9,066 bases of DNA from Desulfobacterales bacterium CG23_combo_of_CG06-09_8_20_14_all_51_8 (GCA_002772195.1 PCSG01000299.1:1-9066); one strand, 5' to 3'; numbered from the stretch's first letter, positions 1-7,181 are shown. Notes: generated by a model from the sequence alone, not told the origin. Translations and numbers: made by a program.

Positions 1-791
1 GATCCCGCCGGCGTGACATACTCCTGGCTGAACACGATGTCATAGGCGTCCCCATAGTACGTTGACGCCTGGCCCGAGCCCAGGGTCACCACCCAGCCGC
101 CCACGGACGAATACTCAAAGGACTGGGGGAAATGCCCGCAGGTATACCGCTGATTGACATTGAATTTTTTCGGCGCGTGATTAAGGGCCTCTTCATACGC
201 CGGGCCGAACATGCCCGGCTGAACCGTGGCCGTCTGGTTCATCTCGTTGATGGTGAGGAGTTTGTTCATGTGGGTACTCATCACCAGCATCACGCCGGCC
301 TTAGGGGTCTGAAGGCCCCAGGTCACCGACGAACCGCCGCCGTAGACATAGAGCGGAATTTTCTGATCATGACAATAGGCGACGATTTTTGCGACATCGT
401 TTTTATTTCTCGGATGAACGACCACGTCCGGCACATGGCGGACCACGTTCCGCCGTAGATCCATGGCCTCATCCACGGTCTTGCCGTGACTGTATTTCAC
501 CCGGCTGTAGTCGTCGAATACGACATTTTTCTTTCCGACGATCTCCGTCAACGCGATGATCTTGGCTTCGGTTAACGTCATCTTCCGATCGATGACCACT
601 TTTTCATTCCCTTCAAACCGGGGCTTTTTGAAATCGTCGTCGGTCATGGAAAATTCTTCCTTGAGCATCTCGTACCATGCGTCGCTCGGATGCTTGAATT
701 CTTTCGGGTCACCCCACTTGAAAATGGATCGATATGATCCTTTTCTGGGCGGTTTTTCACTCCAGTCCGGCAAAAAACGCTTATCAGCCAT
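1..791 (-). CDS. FAD-binding oxidase, alkylglycerone-phosphate synthase-like, N-terminal part (runs off the window)
   Basis: Reading back from the edge of the window gives an unbroken frame of 263 codons starting at ATG 791-789. A ribosome binding site (TGGAG) lies 6 bases upstream. The protein looks like the FAD-binding (PCMH/VAO-type) half of alkyldihydroxyacetone-phosphate synthase. It has a WGDP element near residue 26, the HGKT stretch at 102-105, PDVVVHPRNKNDVAKIV at 121-137, the phosphate-binding loop VYGGGSSVTWGL at 149-160, and GHFPQSFEYSSVGGWV at 219-234. The last corresponds to the GH-P-S-EFS-VGGW block of AGPS. AGPS swaps the acyl chain of acyl-DHAP for a fatty alcohol in ether-lipid synthesis. 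The C-terminal substrate-binding and catalytic half is outside the window, so the substrate is open: another flavin oxidase or dehydrogenase of the same superfamily (D-lactate or glycolate type) is possible. No signal peptide or membrane segment is seen. A terminator separates it from glnA, so it is probably its own unit. The family call is firm, the reaction is not. Confidence 0.82.
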   Translation of the reverse strand, partial: MADKRFLPDWSEKPPRKGSYRSIFKWGDPKEFKHPSDAWYEMLKEEFSMTDDDFKKPRFEGNEKVVIDRKMTLTEAKIIALTEIVGKKNVVFDDYSRVKYSHGKTVDEAMDLRRNVVRHVPDVVVHPRNKNDVAKIVAYCHDQKIPLYVYGGGSSVTWGLQTPKAGVMLVMSTHMNKLLTINEMNQTATVQPGMFGPAYEEALNHAPKKFNVNQRYTCGHFPQSFEYSSVGGWVVTLGSGQASTYYGDAYDIVFSQEYVTPAG

Positions 792-955
792 GTTTTTCTC
801 CATTTTGATGAATGAGGTTCTGATGGATCGATTTTTGACGACTCAGGATACCATCATTTGGGCCTCATACCAAGAAGGTTTTTAGCTGAAATATCATCCA
901 ACGGCCGGAATCTGAACCGATCATCCGAGCGTCTGATCCGACATCATCCGGACGA

Positions 956-992
956 AAAAGCCCTGAAAGACGCGCTGTCTTTCAGGGCTTTT
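956..992 (-). terminator. Rho-independent terminator after glnA
   Basis: A perfect 15-base inverted repeat (978-992 against 956-970) surrounds a 7-base loop at 971-977. The core stem is GCCCTGAAAGA. Read on the minus strand the stem ends in a run of five T (959-955). It lies about 50 bases beyond the glnA stop codon and before the AGPS-like gene, so it should end the nitrogen operon. The A-rich flank means it could also stop plus-strand transcripts, although no plus-strand gene is seen. Confidence 0.9.
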
Positions 993-1009
993 AAAAAACC
1001 ATGACGGAA

Positions 1010-1029
1010 GGCCCGGGAAAAACCGGGCC
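1010..1029 (-). other. Second GC-rich hairpin directly after the glnA stop
   Basis: GGCCCGG (1010-1016) pairs with CCGGGCC (1023-1029) around a 6-base loop, 12 bases beyond the glnA stop. No T run follows it closely, although a T6 lies about 15 bases further along the minus strand. It may support termination or protect the 3' end of the glnA message alongside the stronger terminator further downstream. Confidence 0.55.
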
Positions 1030-1040
1030 GACGGCATCAG

Positions 1041-2456
1041 TTAAATATCATAGTACAGAAAAAATTCATGAGGATGGGGCCGGAGCTGCACCGGATGCAC
1101 TTCGTTTTCGATTTTATAGTCGATCCAGTGCTCAATCACATCCGGGGTGAACACGTCTCCTTTGAGGAGAAATTCATGATCGTTTTTCAGGGCTTCCAGG
1201 GCTTCGGCCAGAGACCCCGGGGCCGAGTCGATCTGAGCCAGTTCTTCCGGCGGCAAATCATAAATATTTTTATCCAGGGGATCGCCCGGCTCCATTTTGT
1301 TTTCAATGCCGTCAAGCACTGCCATCAGGATGGCTGAAAACGCGAGATAGCCGTTGCAGGACGAGTCCGGGGTTCGGAATTCAAGGCGCTTGGCCTTGGG
1401 AGAGGGTGAATACATGGGAATCCGGATGGCAGCGCTGCGGTTTCTGCTGGAATACGCCAGGTTCACCGGGGCTTCATATCCGGGCACCAGCCGCTTATAA
1501 GAATTGGTGGTGGGGTTGGTAATCCCGCACAACGCCTTGAAATGCTTTAAAATACCGCCAATGGCATACAGGGCCTGCTGGGAGACACCGGCATATTTAT
1601 CCCCGGCGAACAGAGGCTCCCCATCCTTCCAGATACTGATATGGGTATGCATACCCGATCCATTATCACCGTATAGGGGTTTGGGCATGAAGGTGACCGT
1701 ATGGCCATGGCGGTAGGCCACATTTTTCAGCACATATTTGAACCAGGCCATCTGGTCCCCCATCTGCAGGAGGGGCTTGAACCGCATGTCGATTTCCGCC
1801 TGGCCGGCTGTCGCCACTTCATGATGCTGGCATTCCACATCAATGCCGAGATCTTCCAGGGTCAGCAGCATTTCGGTGCGCAGATCCTGAAACTTATCCA
1901 GGGGCGGCACCGGGAAATACCCTTCCTTGAATTTAGGCTTGTAGCCCAGGTTCGGAAATTCCTCCCGGCCCGTGTTCCAAGCGCCTTCCTGGGAATCCAA
2001 CGCATAAAATGCATGGTTATTTCCGGACTCAAAACGCACATCGTCAAAAATAAAAAACTCCGCTTCCGGGCCGATAAACGCGGTATCGCCGATGCCGGTC
2101 TGCTTCAGGTAGGCCTCCGCCTTGCGGGCAATGTGCCGGGGGTCCCGGGAATACGCCTCAAGGGTGATGGGGTCTACGATATTGCCGATGAGTACCAGGG
2201 TAGGTACTTCATAAAACGGGTCCACTTTTGCCGTCGTGACATCGGGCACCACCAGCATGTCGCTGGCGTTGATGGGCTGCCATCCCCGGATACTGGAGCC
2301 ATCAAACCCGAACCCGTCTTCAAAACTGGATTCACTCAGTTCCCCGACCGGCACGGAAAAATGCTGCCAGATTCCCGGAAAATCCATGAACCGAAGATCC
2401 ACCATCCGGATATTCTTCTCTTTTACCATTGCCAATACTTCTTTTGGACTTGTCAT
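1041..2456 (-). CDS. glnA: Glutamine synthetase, type I (GSI-beta), adenylylation-type
   Basis: This 471-residue cytosolic enzyme makes glutamine from glutamate, ammonia and ATP, and works as a dodecamer. Its length matches the family (E. coli 469). The N-terminal beta-grasp part includes FDGSSIRGW (51-59). Metal and substrate residues are visible: E131 and E133 in GPEAEFF, E213 in HHEVA, E221 in GQAEID, H270 in NGSGMH, and E359 in RLEFR. The ATP-site signature KPLYGDNGSGMHTHIS spans 259-274. Tyr399 in DKNIYDLPPEE matches Tyr397 of E. coli, the residue adenylylated by GlnE. GlnE is not in this window, so that control is inferred. The start is fixed by AAAGGAGG at 2472-2465, 8 bases before the ATG. 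The gene lies 55 bases after glnB and is the last gene of the glnD-amt-glnB-glnA unit, followed by a terminator. No catalytic residue is missing. Confidence 0.98.
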   Translation of the reverse strand: MTSPKEVLAMVKEKNIRMVDLRFMDFPGIWQHFSVPVGELSESSFEDGFGFDGSSIRGWQPINASDMLVVPDVTTAKVDPFYEVPTLVLIGNIVDPITLEAYSRDPRHIARKAEAYLKQTGIGDTAFIGPEAEFFIFDDVRFESGNNHAFYALDSQEGAWNTGREEFPNLGYKPKFKEGYFPVPPLDKFQDLRTEMLLTLEDLGIDVECQHHEVATAGQAEIDMRFKPLLQMGDQMAWFKYVLKNVAYRHGHTVTFMPKPLYGDNGSGMHTHISIWKDGEPLFAGDKYAGVSQQALYAIGGILKHFKALCGITNPTTNSYKRLVPGYEAPVNLAYSSRNRSAAIRIPMYSPSPKAKRLEFRTPDSSCNGYLAFSAILMAVLDGIENKMEPGDPLDKNIYDLPPEELAQIDSAPGSLAEALEALKNDHEFLLKGDVFTPDVIEHWIDYKIENEVHPVQLRPHPHEFFLYYDI

Positions 2457-2511
2457 TCTTCCTTCCTCCTTTAATTTGTTTTATTTCCGAACGCTATTGG
2501 ACTTCTAAAAA

Positions 2512-2850
2512 TTAGATCGCTTCCACGCCGGTTTCACCGGTACGCACCCGGATGACTTCCTCCAGCGACATGACAAATATTTTTCCGTCCCCGATTTTCC
2601 CGGTACTGGCGGATTTCCGGATCGTTTCCAGGGTCTCATTCAAGCGGTCCGCGGGCACGACGATTTCAATCTTGATTTTCGGGATGAAATCCACCATATA
2701 CTCCGCCCCCCGGTAGATTTCCTTGTGGCCTTTCTGACGTCCATACCCTTTGACTTCCGTTACCGTCATCCCCTGAAGCCCGATGTCATTTAATGCCTGT
2801 TTGACATCATCGAGCTTAAACGGTTTGATGATGGCCTCGATTTTTTTCAT
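2512..2850 (-). CDS. glnB: Nitrogen regulatory protein PII
   Basis: This 112-residue trimeric signal protein binds ATP/ADP and 2-oxoglutarate and passes nitrogen status to Amt, GlnD/GlnE and two-component partners. The length is standard. The T-loop carries GRQKGHKEIYRGAEY (37-51), with Tyr51 as the uridylylation site and Gln39 available for 2-oxoglutarate/Mg-ATP binding. The B-loop is TGKIGDGKIF (83-92), and Arg101 and Arg103 near the C-terminus are the usual nucleotide contacts. The start ATG has AAAGGAGG (2865-2858) 7 bases upstream. The gene is flanked by amt (55 bases before) and glnA (55 bases after). Linkage to amt is the usual mark of GlnK, whereas linkage to glnA is typical of GlnB. 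The sequence cannot separate the two, so one PII may serve both jobs here. GlnD, the enzyme that modifies Tyr51, is encoded in the same unit. Confidence 0.97.
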   Translation of the reverse strand: MKKIEAIIKPFKLDDVKQALNDIGLQGMTVTEVKGYGRQKGHKEIYRGAEYMVDFIPKIKIEIVVPADRLNETLETIRKSASTGKIGDGKIFVMSLEEVIRVRTGETGVEAI

Positions 2851-2905
2851 GACGCACCCTCCTTTATGAATTATATGAAATTACCCGACGGGTTCTGATT
2901 CAAGA

Positions 2906-4195
2906 TTATCCGATCTCAAAGGCCCGTTCACCATGAACGGCGCTGTCAAGCCCTTCAACTTCCTGCTCCACCGGCACACGCAGCCCGCCGGTGACCCATT
3001 TGGTGATGTAGACAACCATCAGCGTGCCCACCGCCGTAAAGGCGATGGTAGCGGCAATCGAAACCAACTGAATGCCCACCTGTTTCGGATTGCCGTAAAA
3101 AAACCCGGAAGCACCTGAAATCGCTGGGGAAGCGAACAGCCCCGTCGCCAAAGCGCCCCAGATCCCGCAAAGACCGTGAACCCCGAAAGCATCCAGCGAA
3201 TCATCGTATCCCATCTTGAGTTTAAGTTTGGACACGCTGAAATATCCCAGCACGCCCGCCACCAAGCCGATGATCAACGACGCCTGAAGGTTGACAAACC
3301 CCGCCGCGGGCGTGATGGCCACCAGTCCGGCCACTACTCCGGATGCAAGGCCCAATACCGTTGGGTGTTTAGCAATAAACCATTCCGCACCCATCCACGC
3401 CAGGGCCGCCATAGCCGCAGAAGTGTTGGTCGCCAGAAACGCCGATCCCGCCACGCCGTTGGCCGCCAGAGCGCTGCCCGCATTAAACCCGAACCACCCG
3501 AACCACAGCAGGGCGGCGCCAAGCGCGCTCAGGGCCACGCTGGAGGGGAACATGGCCTCCCGGCCGTATCCTTTTCGTTTTCCCAGCACCAGGGCCAGCA
3601 TCAGACCGGCCACACCAGCGTTAATGTGCACCACATTGCCCCCGGCGAAATCCAGGGCCCCCATTTTGGCCATCCAGCCGCCGCCCCACACCCAGTGGGC
3701 CACGGGGCAATAAATGAACGTGATCCACAGGGCCGCAAAAACAATCCAGGAGGAGAACTTCATGCGGTCAACGATGGACCCCAGCACCAGGGCCACGGTA
3801 ATGCCGGCAAAGGTGAGTTGAAACAGAACAAATACATAGGTGGGGATGGTGCCGGTAACGCTGTTGACATCCATCCCGTTTAAAAACAAGTGGTTCATCC
3901 CGCCGATGATTCCGCCGTGATCCGGCCCGAAGGCCAGAGTGTAACCCCAGACCACCCAGATGACACTGGCCAGACAATAGGCGACCAGGGTCATGGCAAA
4001 CGTATTCAGCAGATTTTTATAACGGGACATGCCGGAATAAAACAAGGCAAGGCCCGCCGGCGTCATCATCATGACAAGAGCAGTAGATACAATCACCCAT
4101 GACGTATCCCCCGAATTAATGGCATCCGCGCCCCAGGCGGATGCGCCCGGCAGCAACACCAGGCCGGCGGCCATCGCTAACCATTTTCTGATCAT
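2906..4195 (-). CDS. amt: Ammonium transporter (Amt/MEP/Rh family)
   Basis: This 429-residue inner-membrane channel conducts ammonium/ammonia as a trimer; E. coli AmtB has 428 residues. Residues 1-24 look like a cleaved signal peptide (positive MIRKW, hydrophobic core, ASAWGADA), as in AmtB. About eleven hydrophobic segments follow. The family signature LDFAGGNVVHINAG (181-194) contains Asp182 and His190. The second pore histidine, His340, is in DAFGVHGLCGIWGA (335-348). The C-terminal cytosolic tail that PII contacts is present (about 402-429). Start choice: the frame stays open far upstream into glnD, but that part is unlike any Amt. The ATG at 4195 has AAGGAG (4208-4203) 7 bases before it, whereas the ATG at 4201 would leave only 1 base. 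Another in-frame ATG at 4219 would add MIRKRRMK and has a poor binding site. It lies 91 bases after glnD and 55 before glnB, and is probably shut off by PII when ammonium rises. Confidence 0.95.
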   Translation of the reverse strand: MIRKWLAMAAGLVLLPGASAWGADAINSGDTSWVIVSTALVMMMTPAGLALFYSGMSRYKNLLNTFAMTLVAYCLASVIWVVWGYTLAFGPDHGGIIGGMNHLFLNGMDVNSVTGTIPTYVFVLFQLTFAGITVALVLGSIVDRMKFSSWIVFAALWITFIYCPVAHWVWGGGWMAKMGALDFAGGNVVHINAGVAGLMLALVLGKRKGYGREAMFPSSVALSALGAALLWFGWFGFNAGSALAANGVAGSAFLATNTSAAMAALAWMGAEWFIAKHPTVLGLASGVVAGLVAITPAAGFVNLQASLIIGLVAGVLGYFSVSKLKLKMGYDDSLDAFGVHGLCGIWGALATGLFASPAISGASGFFYGNPKQVGIQLVSIAATIAFTAVGTLMVVYITKWVTGGLRVPVEQEVEGLDSAVHGERAFEIG

Positions 4196-4222
4196 TTTCA
4201 TTCTCCTTTTTCTGATCATTTT
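4184..4222 (-). repeat. 15-base direct repeat across the amt start
   Basis: The 15-mer TTTTCTGATCATTTT (plus-strand reading) occurs at 4184-4198 and again at 4208-4222, exactly 24 bases (8 codons) apart. Both copies contain an in-frame ATG for amt followed by ATCAGAAAA. The ribosome binding site of the inner start begins at the 3' edge of the upstream copy. It looks like a small duplication with drift between the copies. Confidence 0.75.
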
Positions 4223-4286
4223 CGTTGTTCTTCTTAGTTTCGATTCATTGACAGGAACAAACCGGCCGCGCGTCCGTTTATTCATT

Positions 4287-6926
4287 TTATTCATGGGGTC
4301 TGGCAGGCAAAACCGCCAAAATTTCTTTTTTGATCCGGGCCACGGCGGCCGGATCATCCACTTTGGCGTCGTTTTCATCCCGCACATAGAAGACATCCAC
4401 CACCTGATCCACTTTGGTGGCGATCTTCGCCACCGTGATGTTGAGTCCCAGACGGCGGATGGCATCTGTAACGTTATAAAGCAACCCCTTAAAATCATAA
4501 GAAAAAACTTCTATAATCGTGTAAAAGCTGGACCCTGCGTTGTCCACCGCCACCCGGTTGGGCCGGATGGAAACAAAGGCGTCGCTGCGCTTTACCGAAA
4601 CCGGTTTTCCGGCCAGCTCCGCTTGAAGGTTCAGGGTCCCGGCAAGGACCGCCGCCAGATTATCTTCCACCCGCTTCCAGCGCGCGTCTTCATAAACCTG
4701 ATCGGGAGGCGGTTCGACTTTAAAAATATCCAGGGCAATGCCGTTTTTCCAGGTGTTGGCCTGGGCATCGAGGATATTGATATTGTTTAATGTAAACACA
4801 CCGGCGATCTTGGAAACGAGCCCGGGCCGGTCTTTTGCGCAGATAGTCACCGTGCGGCTGTTGATCTCCGGGTCCCGGGCCACTTCCATGATAAATGGCC
4901 TATCGGAAAACCGTCGGTAAAGGACAATATGTGCAAGGATGTCTTTCACCGGCGTATTGAGCACATACCGGGGAGACATTTCATCAAACACCGCCGCCGC
5001 ATCCACGCCGTCCAGGGCGCGACCGGCATCCACCAACGCCTTCTTTTTCCTGGCCATGCGATTGACGACACTGGTGGTGGCAAGCTCTCCTTTTTCAAGA
5101 ATCCCCAGAACCTTGATGAAAAAATGTTGCAAGAGCGACGCGGTCCAGGTGTTCCAGGCCTTCGGGCCGGTGGCTTGGGAATCGGCGACCGTCAGCAGAT
5201 ACAGCATTTTCAGGCGATTATCATCCTGGATCTGACGGGCGCAGACGATGGCCGTTTCTTCGTCGTTGATATCCCGCCGGGTAGCGGTTTTGATCAGCAG
5301 TAGATGGTGTTCAATCAGAAAAGACACCAGATCGATCTCCCGGGAACTGTATCCCATCCGTTTTAACACCTTCGCCGCGATTTCCGCTCCCGCCTCGGAA
5401 TGCCGGCCCTCCCGGCCTTTGCCGATATCATGCATCAGCGCCGCCAAGAGAAGCAGCTTCTTTCGTTTCAGGCCGCTGAACAAACGACCGCAGAGATCAT
5501 CTGTATCCGGGTCCTCCAAATCCCCGAACATCTTCAGGATATAGACGGTTCGCAGCATATGATGATCCACCGGATACAGGTGATAGGCGTCATATTGAAT
5601 CCGATTGACGATGCTTTCAAATTCCGGAATCAGACTGACCAGAAACCCGGTGTTCAGCATCTGTTCCAGTACATTAAACGTGGGCGCCGGCAGAAGCAGG
5701 ACTTTCTCAAAGGCATTTCTCACCGACAGGGACGCCCGGAAGGCGTCATCCACCAGATAATTAAACTCCCGGACCAGCCGTTCCGATTCCCGGCTGAGGG
5801 GAATTTTCAGCCGGGCGCTGACCTCGAAAATCCGGATCAGCATTTCCGGATCATTGACGATGGTTTCCGGCGAATCAAAATTCAGACGTCCCTTGAGCAG
5901 ATGGATTCCGGGTGTTTCACTTATTTTTTCAACGCTGGCACGCCATTTTCCCCGTTTCCCGTACCCGGATTCATATAAAAAAAGCTGAAGCTGATTCTTG
6001 ATAAAACTCATATGGGAATGGAGTCGGCCGAGAAATTTTTCCACCGCCGACTGTCCCTTCTCATCCGTAAACCCCATGGCCTCGGCCACCGGCCGCTGAT
6101 ATTCGAAATACAGCTGGTCGCATTTTCGTTTTGCCAGCAGATGCAGCCGATTCCTCACATGCCAGATGAACGTCAGGGCCGCCATCATCTCCGTATATTC
6201 CAGGTGAGACAGAATCCCCAGAAATTCCAGATCCCGGGTCTGCTGGAGGTCAAACTGAATGGCGGCGATCCACCGAAGGGTATGGTAATCCCGGAGCCCG
6301 CCCTTGCCTTCCTTTAAATTCGGCTGAAGCTGAAACGTGGAGTCGCCAAAATCATGATGCCGTAAACGGTTTCTCTCAATCAGCCAGTGAGTTATTTTTT
6401 TGGCATTGCGTTTGACGATTTTTCGGATGACCTGGTCCCTTAATTTGGTGAAGACCGATGAAATCCCGCAGATGAACCGGGCATCTAAAATCGACGTGAG
6501 GACTTCAAAATCTGTCCTGGCCATGAGAATGCAGTCATCTATGGACCGGGTGGCATAACCCACCTCCATTTTAAGGTCCCAGAGGGGATACACAATTTCA
6601 CGGATCAGTTCATCGGCCGCCGCCGGAACATGTTTCTGAAACAGAAACAGCAGGTCCACATCCGAATGAACACTTTGTTCCGTCCGGCCATAACCGCCCA
6701 GAGCGATGATGGCGTAGGGATTCCGGATAAAATCCATCTTGGGGCCGATGTTGCTGGACTCAAAACAGTTCTGAAAATATTGATCAATCATCATGGTGTA
6801 GTTTTTCAGAATATCCCTGGTTTCCGAGAGGCCGAAGGGCGAACTAAACAGAGTGAACCGGGATTCGGACAAAATGTCTGAATAGGTCCCTGCGTATGAT
6901 TCTGATGTCTGTTTCAATGGATTCAT
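4287..6926 (-). CDS. glnD: Bifunctional PII uridylyltransferase / uridylyl-removing enzyme
   Basis: This 879-residue cytosolic glutamine sensor (E. coli GlnD has 890) attaches UMP to Tyr51 of PII when glutamine is low and removes it when glutamine is high. Four domains can be read in order. The nucleotidyltransferase domain has LGGYGRTEQSVHSDVDLLF (76-94), with the GG and SDVD catalytic signatures. GlnD-type linker follows, including QPNLKEGKGGLRDYH (201-215). The HD domain has HH at 455-456 and the metal-binding HD in LMHDIGKGREGRHSEAG (497-513). Two ACT domains lie at about 692-740 (AKDRPGLVSKIAGVF) and 803-855 (ending VVDVFYVRDENDAKV). In the second ACT domain the usual DRPGLL is DFKGLL, so its ligand contacts may differ. 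The start has AGAGGA (6937-6932) 5 bases upstream and sits 13 bases after the predicted sigma-54 start site. It is the first gene of the nitrogen unit, in the same operon as its substrate PII, whereas in enterics glnD lies apart from glnB and amtB. Confidence 0.96.
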   Translation of the reverse strand: MNPLKQTSESYAGTYSDILSESRFTLFSSPFGLSETRDILKNYTMMIDQYFQNCFESSNIGPKMDFIRNPYAIIALGGYGRTEQSVHSDVDLLFLFQKHVPAAADELIREIVYPLWDLKMEVGYATRSIDDCILMARTDFEVLTSILDARFICGISSVFTKLRDQVIRKIVKRNAKKITHWLIERNRLRHHDFGDSTFQLQPNLKEGKGGLRDYHTLRWIAAIQFDLQQTRDLEFLGILSHLEYTEMMAALTFIWHVRNRLHLLAKRKCDQLYFEYQRPVAEAMGFTDEKGQSAVEKFLGRLHSHMSFIKNQLQLFLYESGYGKRGKWRASVEKISETPGIHLLKGRLNFDSPETIVNDPEMLIRIFEVSARLKIPLSRESERLVREFNYLVDDAFRASLSVRNAFEKVLLLPAPTFNVLEQMLNTGFLVSLIPEFESIVNRIQYDAYHLYPVDHHMLRTVYILKMFGDLEDPDTDDLCGRLFSGLKRKKLLLLAALMHDIGKGREGRHSEAGAEIAAKVLKRMGYSSREIDLVSFLIEHHLLLIKTATRRDINDEETAIVCARQIQDDNRLKMLYLLTVADSQATGPKAWNTWTASLLQHFFIKVLGILEKGELATTSVVNRMARKKKALVDAGRALDGVDAAAVFDEMSPRYVLNTPVKDILAHIVLYRRFSDRPFIMEVARDPEINSRTVTICAKDRPGLVSKIAGVFTLNNINILDAQANTWKNGIALDIFKVEPPPDQVYEDARWKRVEDNLAAVLAGTLNLQAELAGKPVSVKRSDAFVSIRPNRVAVDNAGSSFYTIIEVFSYDFKGLLYNVTDAIRRLGLNITVAKIATKVDQVVDVFYVRDENDAKVDDPAAVARIKKEILAVLPARPHE

Positions 6927-6949
6927 ATTTTTCCTCTGCGGTATTGAAT

Positions 6950-6965
6950 TGCAACCTCCATGCCA
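6950..6965 (-). promoter_or_regulatory. Sigma-54 (RpoN) -24/-12 promoter for glnD-amt-glnB-glnA
   Basis: On the minus strand 6965-6950 reads TGGCATGGAGGTTGCA. The GG and GC pairs are exactly 10 bases apart, matching the RpoN consensus TGGCAC-N5-TTGCW except for one base (T for C after TGGCA). The predicted transcript start is near 6939, giving a leader of about 13 bases that still holds the AGAGGA ribosome binding site of glnD. Position, orientation and the nitrogen genes behind it all agree. The activator, probably NtrC-like, is not encoded in the window. Confidence 0.85.
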
Positions 6966-7131
6966 CTTTGAAAAATATTTTTTTTATCAATAGTTATAAA
7001 TAGTTAAATACTCAACTCAAACCTTTGATCCACAAAAGAGACATACAAAAATGTAACATTTAAAACAAAATTGTCGTCTCCCATCAAACGGGACCGTTGA
7101 TTTGTTCCCTTCCGGTCAGGATTTTAGAAAG
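6966..7131 (-). promoter_or_regulatory. AT-rich upstream control region with candidate activator site
   Basis: This non-coding stretch lies directly upstream of the RpoN promoter. Positions 6961-7080 hold 30 G/C of 120 bases (25%), far below the genes around it. It contains a 13-base palindrome AAATGT-A-ACATTT (7049-7061), centred about 116 bases before the predicted start, the usual distance for a sigma-54 activator. Outer arms GAGACATACA (7038-7047) and TTGTCGTCTC (7071-7080) form an imperfect inverted repeat around it. ATAGTTA occurs twice 10 bases apart (6990-6996, 7000-7006). A partial IHF-like core TATCAA is at 6985-6990. It is not the classical NtrC site TGCACC-N3-TGGTGCA. The binding roles are inferred. 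Confidence 0.5.
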
Positions 7132-7133
7132 GC

Positions 7134-7154
7134 GACAGCGGAACCCCCGCTGCC
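7134..7154 (-). terminator. Possible terminator after the 548-residue gene
   Basis: GACAGCGG (7134-7141) pairs with CCGCTGCC (7147-7154) around a 5-base loop, an 8-bp stem with one G-U pair, starting 27 bases beyond the stop of the upstream gene. Read on the minus strand it is followed by GCCTTTCT, only a weak T tract. It would separate the 548-residue gene from the nitrogen operon, but read-through into glnD is possible. Confidence 0.5.
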
Positions 7155-7181
7155 GGGATATGGAAAGGCTGGGTGATCCGG

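Noticed and set aside
132..885. Plus-strand open frames opposite the AGPS-like gene
   Set aside because: The minus strand carries an unbroken 263-codon frame with clear family motifs. The plus frames have no similarity or start signals.
1701..2474. Long plus-strand open frame antisense to glnA (257 codons)
   Set aside because: It lies fully opposite a highly conserved glnA, has no recognisable domain and no good ribosome binding site. It is a product of codon bias in the real gene. The same applies to the long plus-strand frames opposite amt, glnD and the 548-residue gene.
2870..2875. TATAAT (minus strand) just before glnB as an internal promoter
   Set aside because: No -35 element at 16-18 bases (TTGAAT is about 22 away), and a start from it would fall on or in the glnB ribosome binding site.
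4196..4498. Extended amt reading frame reaching 530 residues
   Set aside because: The extra 101 residues overlap the end of glnD in another frame, have biased shadow-like composition (Arg, Met, Trp rich) and no Amt similarity. A signal peptide and well-placed ribosome binding site mark the start at 4195.
6985..6997. IHF site between the activator region and the sigma-54 promoter
   Set aside because: Only the WATCAA half matches; the TTR half fails. In DNA this AT-rich a half match is expected by chance, so it is mentioned only as weak.
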